Translations under genes and position numbers: made by a program
Source: Rhodobiaceae bacterium
GTDB lineage: Bacteria; Pseudomonadota; Alphaproteobacteria; Rhizobiales; TMED25
DNA length: 9,829 nucleotides
Assembly (NCBI GenBank): GCA_002704755.1
Contig: PAHC01000024.1
Span: 55,605 to 65,433 of the forward strand
Direction of reading: 5' to 3'
The notes under the pieces: model-generated
Told to the model about the DNA's origin: nothing
Seen by the model: the letters and a program-made list of their open reading frames with translations, nothing else
Databases searched by the model: none
Part shown: one piece after another, positions 7,540 to 9,829 of the stretch
How positions within the stretch are numbered: the first letter of the stretch is position 1
Layout: the number at the start of each line of letters is the position of its first letter

Positions 7540-8409
7540 ATGATGACAGAAAATAATGACAAATTAGTTGGTGAATTAACTAAAATCAGAGAAATATTGG
7601 ACAGTCACTTTTCAAGGACTCAACAGATTGTTGATTGGAATGTAGCAAATGCATTTATGTGGAAATCCGAGGACAAAAGTTTTAAGCCAGTTAAAAATGT
7701 AAATGCAATTCCGCTTGAATTGCTAAAAGGTATAGATAAAAATATAGACTTACTATTTGAAAACACAAAAAACTTCTCCAAATCACTTCCTGCAAACAAC
7801 GCATTGTTATGGGGCAGTCGTGGTATGGGAAAAAGTTCCTTGGTCAAGGGCGTACACGCAAAAATATCTTCTAGTTCAAAAAATAAACTAATCTTAATTG
7901 AGATCCACCGTGAAGATATAAAAGATCTGCCAGATATATTAAATGAACTCAAACAAAATACTAAGGAAAACTTTATTGTTTTTTGTGATGATTTGTCCTT
8001 TGATAATGATGACACAACATATAAGTCACTTAAGACAGCGCTAGAGGGTGGTATTGAAGGTAGACCAAAGAACGTTATATTTTATGCCACATCAAATAGA
8101 CGGCATTTAATGGCAAGGGAAATGATTGAAAATGAAACATCAACAGCCATTAACCCTTCAGAGTCCATTGAAGAAAAGGTATCACTATCAGATAGATTTG
8201 GTCTTTGGATAGGTTTTCATAATTGTTCTCAAGAACAATTTCTATCTATGATTCTAGCATATGCACAACATTATAAAATCCCTGCAAAAGAAGATGAATT
8301 GGTATCTGGAGCAATTGCATGGGCTGCGGGAAGAGGATCAAGATCAGGTAGAGTTGCATGGCAATTCATAACTGACTTAGCTGCGAAATATAAAATTAAT
8401 ATATACTAA
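7540..8409 (+). CDS. DUF815-family AAA+ ATPase, function unknown
   Basis: A 289-residue P-loop ATPase that I assign to the DUF815 family of AAA+ proteins often found beside secDF genes in alphaproteobacteria; its substrate is not known. Visible are an N-terminal helical part (1-60), Walker A G-S-R-G-M-G-K-S (92-99) preceded by N-N-A-L-L-W, Walker B I-V-F-C-D-D (146-151) followed by L-S-F, a sensor-1-like A-T-S-N-R-R-H (183-189), S-D-R-F-G-L-W-I-G-F (217-226) with R219 as a possible arginine finger, and a C-terminal helical lid with G-R-G-S-R-S-G-R-V-A-W-Q-F (264-276). No signal peptide or membrane segment, so cytoplasmic. Two tandem ATGs (7540, 7543) make the exact start uncertain by one codon; there is no Shine-Dalgarno. 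It is divergent from yajC and overlaps the stop of the NlpD-like gene by 4 bases. DnaC/IstB-like helicase loaders have a similar core, but the sensor and lid motifs favour DUF815. Confidence 0.93.
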   Translation: MMTENNDKLVGELTKIREILDSHFSRTQQIVDWNVANAFMWKSEDKSFKPVKNVNAIPLELLKGIDKNIDLLFENTKNFSKSLPANNALLWGSRGMGKSSLVKGVHAKISSSSKNKLILIEIHREDIKDLPDILNELKQNTKENFIVFCDDLSFDNDDTTYKSLKTALEGGIEGRPKNVIFYATSNRRHLMAREMIENETSTAINPSESIEEKVSLSDRFGLWIGFHNCSQEQFLSMILAYAQHYKIPAKEDELVSGAIAWAAGRGSRSGRVAWQFITDLAAKYKINIY

Positions 8410-9401
8410 TTAAGAATGTCAGAAGGATTTTGAACAATGGTACCTCTTCGAAGTTCAAAATAAAGTAATGGACTCTCTATAACGCCAGTTGCACCGACTG
8501 AACCAACCACTTCACCCTTCATTATTTTGTCTCCAATTGATACATCAATTTTATCCAGATGTGCGTAAGACGATACCCAATTGTTTATATGCTTAATAAT
8601 TATTATTTCTCCAAAATAATCGTCATTTCCAACAAAAGTTACTACCCCAGATTCAGAAGAATTAACCTCAGCTCCTAAAGGCGCAGAAATATATATGCCG
8701 TTATTTATCCTACCATAAGTTTCATCACCAAAATTACTTACAACCCTTCCGTAAATTGGCCATCTGAAAACTGGATTTTTTATAATTTCATTTTCTGGGC
8801 TATTATTATCTTGGATTTTTTTAACTAAATTAGTGTTATCGTTCATTAAGTTTGCAGTTTCTGAACTTACAGTTCCAGTGGTCGGGTTAACTATGATTTC
8901 TTGACCGACTCTGATCATTGAGGGATCATTTATTTTATTTATTTCAATGATTTTTGAAACACTAATATTGTTTCTGCTGGCTATACTACTAAGTGTGTCG
9001 CCAGATTTGACAATGTAAGGACTAACATTAACATTTTTAGAATCTTCATTACTTTCATTAATGACTTCAGAAGACTGTACTACGTTAATTTCATTTCTTT
9101 TTGCAATAAAAAGTCTATCACCACGATTAAGAATAAATGGTCTTTTGAGTGAATTATAGTAAATGATGTCATTAACATTAATTCCAGTCTTTGAGGCGAT
9201 GAATTCTATTGTATCACCATCTTTAACTGTCCAATAATTACCAACATAACTTTTGCTTGCGTTCGTAGTATCAACAGGTGAAATTGGAATTTGGTTGGTA
9301 GCACTAAATCTTTGAATATTTGAGCTACATGAAACCAATGAGAAACATGATAACAGCAGAACAAAAGTAAAGAGAAAATTTTTATTAATAAATACTGGCA
9401 T
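8406..9401 (-). CDS. nlpD: NlpD-like lipoprotein: two LysM domains plus degenerate LytM/M23 domain
   Basis: Envelope lipoprotein that probably binds peptidoglycan and activates cell-wall amidases, as E. coli NlpD and EnvC do. The 331 residues begin with a signal peptide and lipobox L-V-S-C, with the lipidated cysteine at 25. LysM 1 spans about 55-100 (W-T-V-K-D-G-D-T-I) and LysM 2 about 128-173 (Y-I-V-K-S-G-D-T-L-S-S-I-A), followed by a Ser/Asn-rich linker (174-208) and the LytM domain (about 213-328). In LytM the usual H-x-x-x-D is N233...Y237, and the usual H-L-H is L312-L-Y314; only H281 (S-Y-A-H-L) remains. It therefore should not bind zinc or cleave peptidoglycan, supporting an activator or scaffold role. 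Placement after surE, 62 bases away, matches the surE-nlpD linkage of proteobacteria. The symbol is by similarity in architecture; an alphaproteobacterial LytM factor of another name (DipM-like) is the alternative. Confidence 0.88.
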   Translation of the reverse strand: MPVFINKNFLFTFVLLLSCFSLVSCSSNIQRFSATNQIPISPVDTTNASKSYVGNYWTVKDGDTIEFIASKTGINVNDIIYYNSLKRPFILNRGDRLFIAKRNEINVVQSSEVINESNEDSKNVNVSPYIVKSGDTLSSIASRNNISVSKIIEINKINDPSMIRVGQEIIVNPTTGTVSSETANLMNDNTNLVKKIQDNNSPENEIIKNPVFRWPIYGRVVSNFGDETYGRINNGIYISAPLGAEVNSSESGVVTFVGNDDYFGEIIIIKHINNWVSSYAHLDKIDVSIGDKIMKGEVVGSVGATGVIESPLLYFELRRGTIVQNPSDILN

Positions 9402-9408
9402 AACTTAA

Positions 9409-9450
9409 ATTTTATAAAATATAAATTAATAAAAATTAGTTAATATTATA
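9409..9450 (-). promoter_or_regulatory. AT-rich surE-nlpD spacer with possible -10 boxes
   Basis: The 62-base spacer (9402-9463) is almost pure A/T. It holds minus-strand TATAAT (9450-9445), TATAAA (9416-9411) and a perfect 12-base palindrome ATTTTATAAAAT (9409-9420). No matching -35 was found, so an internal promoter for the NlpD-like gene is possible but unsupported beyond composition. Confidence 0.2.
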
Positions 9451-9463
9451 TTTCAATTTTTAA

Positions 9464-9829
9464 TTAAACGACAGTTTTAAGGTAATTGTGGTCAGTTCTA
9501 TTTGAACCAACAGGTGTTATAGAAATGTTACCTTTATTTATGCAATCAAGATCAGTTCCAGGAAGAATACCACCTTTCGCCCTTTTAAAACCTATCCAGT
9601 AATACTTTTGCCCTCTCGGGTCAATCCTTTCTTCCATAATGTGAGCTGGCACTTCCCTTTTGCCTTGTTTAGTAAAAAAATAATCCAGGTTTTCGGAAAA
9701 GACATCAGGAAAATTTACATTCATAACAATATTTTTTGGATAATCTAGCTCAATTAATAATCTAAGAATACGCATTAAATTCTTTTGAGTTGCCTGAAAA
9801 GCATCTTCACCTATATTATGAATATTAAA
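9464..9829 (-). CDS. surE: 5'/3'-nucleotidase SurE, C-terminal part (gene start lies beyond the window)
   Basis: Metal-dependent nucleotidase that dephosphorylates 5' and 3' nucleoside monophosphates; cytoplasmic. Only the last 121 residues and the TAA stop are in the window. The frame stays open to the right edge (…F-N-I-H-N-I-G-E-D-A-F-Q-A-T-Q-K-N-L before the internal ATG at 9775), so that ATG is not the start. Family signatures are M-N-V-N-F-P-D, D-P-R-G-Q-K-Y-Y-W-I-G and G-T-D-L-D-C-I-N-K-G-N-I-S-I-T-P, the last being the hallmark segment before the C-terminal dimer arm. The catalytic aspartates near the N-terminus are out of view, so activity cannot be judged. About half of a typical 250-residue SurE is present. 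It is upstream of the NlpD-like gene in the same direction and likely co-transcribed with it; no pcm gene lies between them. Confidence 0.93.
   Translation of the reverse strand, partial: FNIHNIGEDAFQATQKNLMRILRLLIELDYPKNIVMNVNFPDVFSENLDYFFTKQGKREVPAHIMEERIDPRGQKYYWIGFKRAKGGILPGTDLDCINKGNISITPVGSNRTDHNYLKTVV

Noticed and set aside
7620..8015. 131-codon open frame on the minus strand
   Set aside because: Antisense to the ATPase gene, including its Walker A and B codons.
9773..9775. ATG at 9775 as the start of a short 103-residue protein
   Set aside because: The frame continues upstream to the window edge, and the protein begins mid-domain relative to SurE.
1..9829. CRISPR array, tRNA/rRNA gene, insertion sequence or riboswitch
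   Set aside because: No regularly spaced repeats, RNA-gene signatures, transposase frames or long structured leaders were seen; the longest non-coding gap is 109 bases.

Overview
This is an ordinary, gene-dense and strongly AT-rich bacterial chromosomal window. It holds nine protein-coding genes and no RNA genes, mobile elements or CRISPR arrays. The organism is most likely an alphaproteobacterium with a compact genome, possibly a marine SAR11-like or similar streamlined lineage; this is inference. The reasons are the linkage surE / LysM-LytM lipoprotein / DUF815 ATPase / yajC-secD-secF, a folate-dependent TrmFO, a UvrA whose first zinc module reads C-P-V-S-G-F as I recall it from alphaproteobacteria, low GC, overlapping gene ends and very short intergenic gaps.

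Layout from left to right. (1) Positions 1-2499, plus strand: uvrA, missing about the first 120 residues beyond the left edge. (2) 2492-3166, minus: a 224-residue lipoprotein of unrecognised family with a plausible Cys-His-Asp peptidase or transglutaminase-like triad. Its stop codon and that of uvrA lie in one 8-base palindrome. (3) 3217-4572, plus: trmFO, divergent from the lipoprotein across a 50-base gap. (4) 7430 down to 4586, minus: the protein-export operon yajC-secD-secF. (5) 7540-8409, plus: a DUF815-type AAA+ ATPase, divergent from yajC across 109 bases. (6) 9829 down to 8406, minus: surE (C-terminal part only) followed by an NlpD-like lipoprotein whose LytM domain has lost most zinc and catalytic residues.

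Functionally the window combines nucleotide-excision repair (UvrA), tRNA T-loop methylation (TrmFO), Sec-dependent export (YajC-SecD-SecF) and cell-envelope or peptidoglycan control (NlpD-like protein, the new lipoprotein). SurE is a nucleotidase often linked to nlpD. Both lipoproteins would need the Sec system encoded between them. The least explained items are the Cys-His-Asp lipoprotein and the ATPase. I saw no clear evidence of a new multi-gene system; the gene set looks like conserved core genome.
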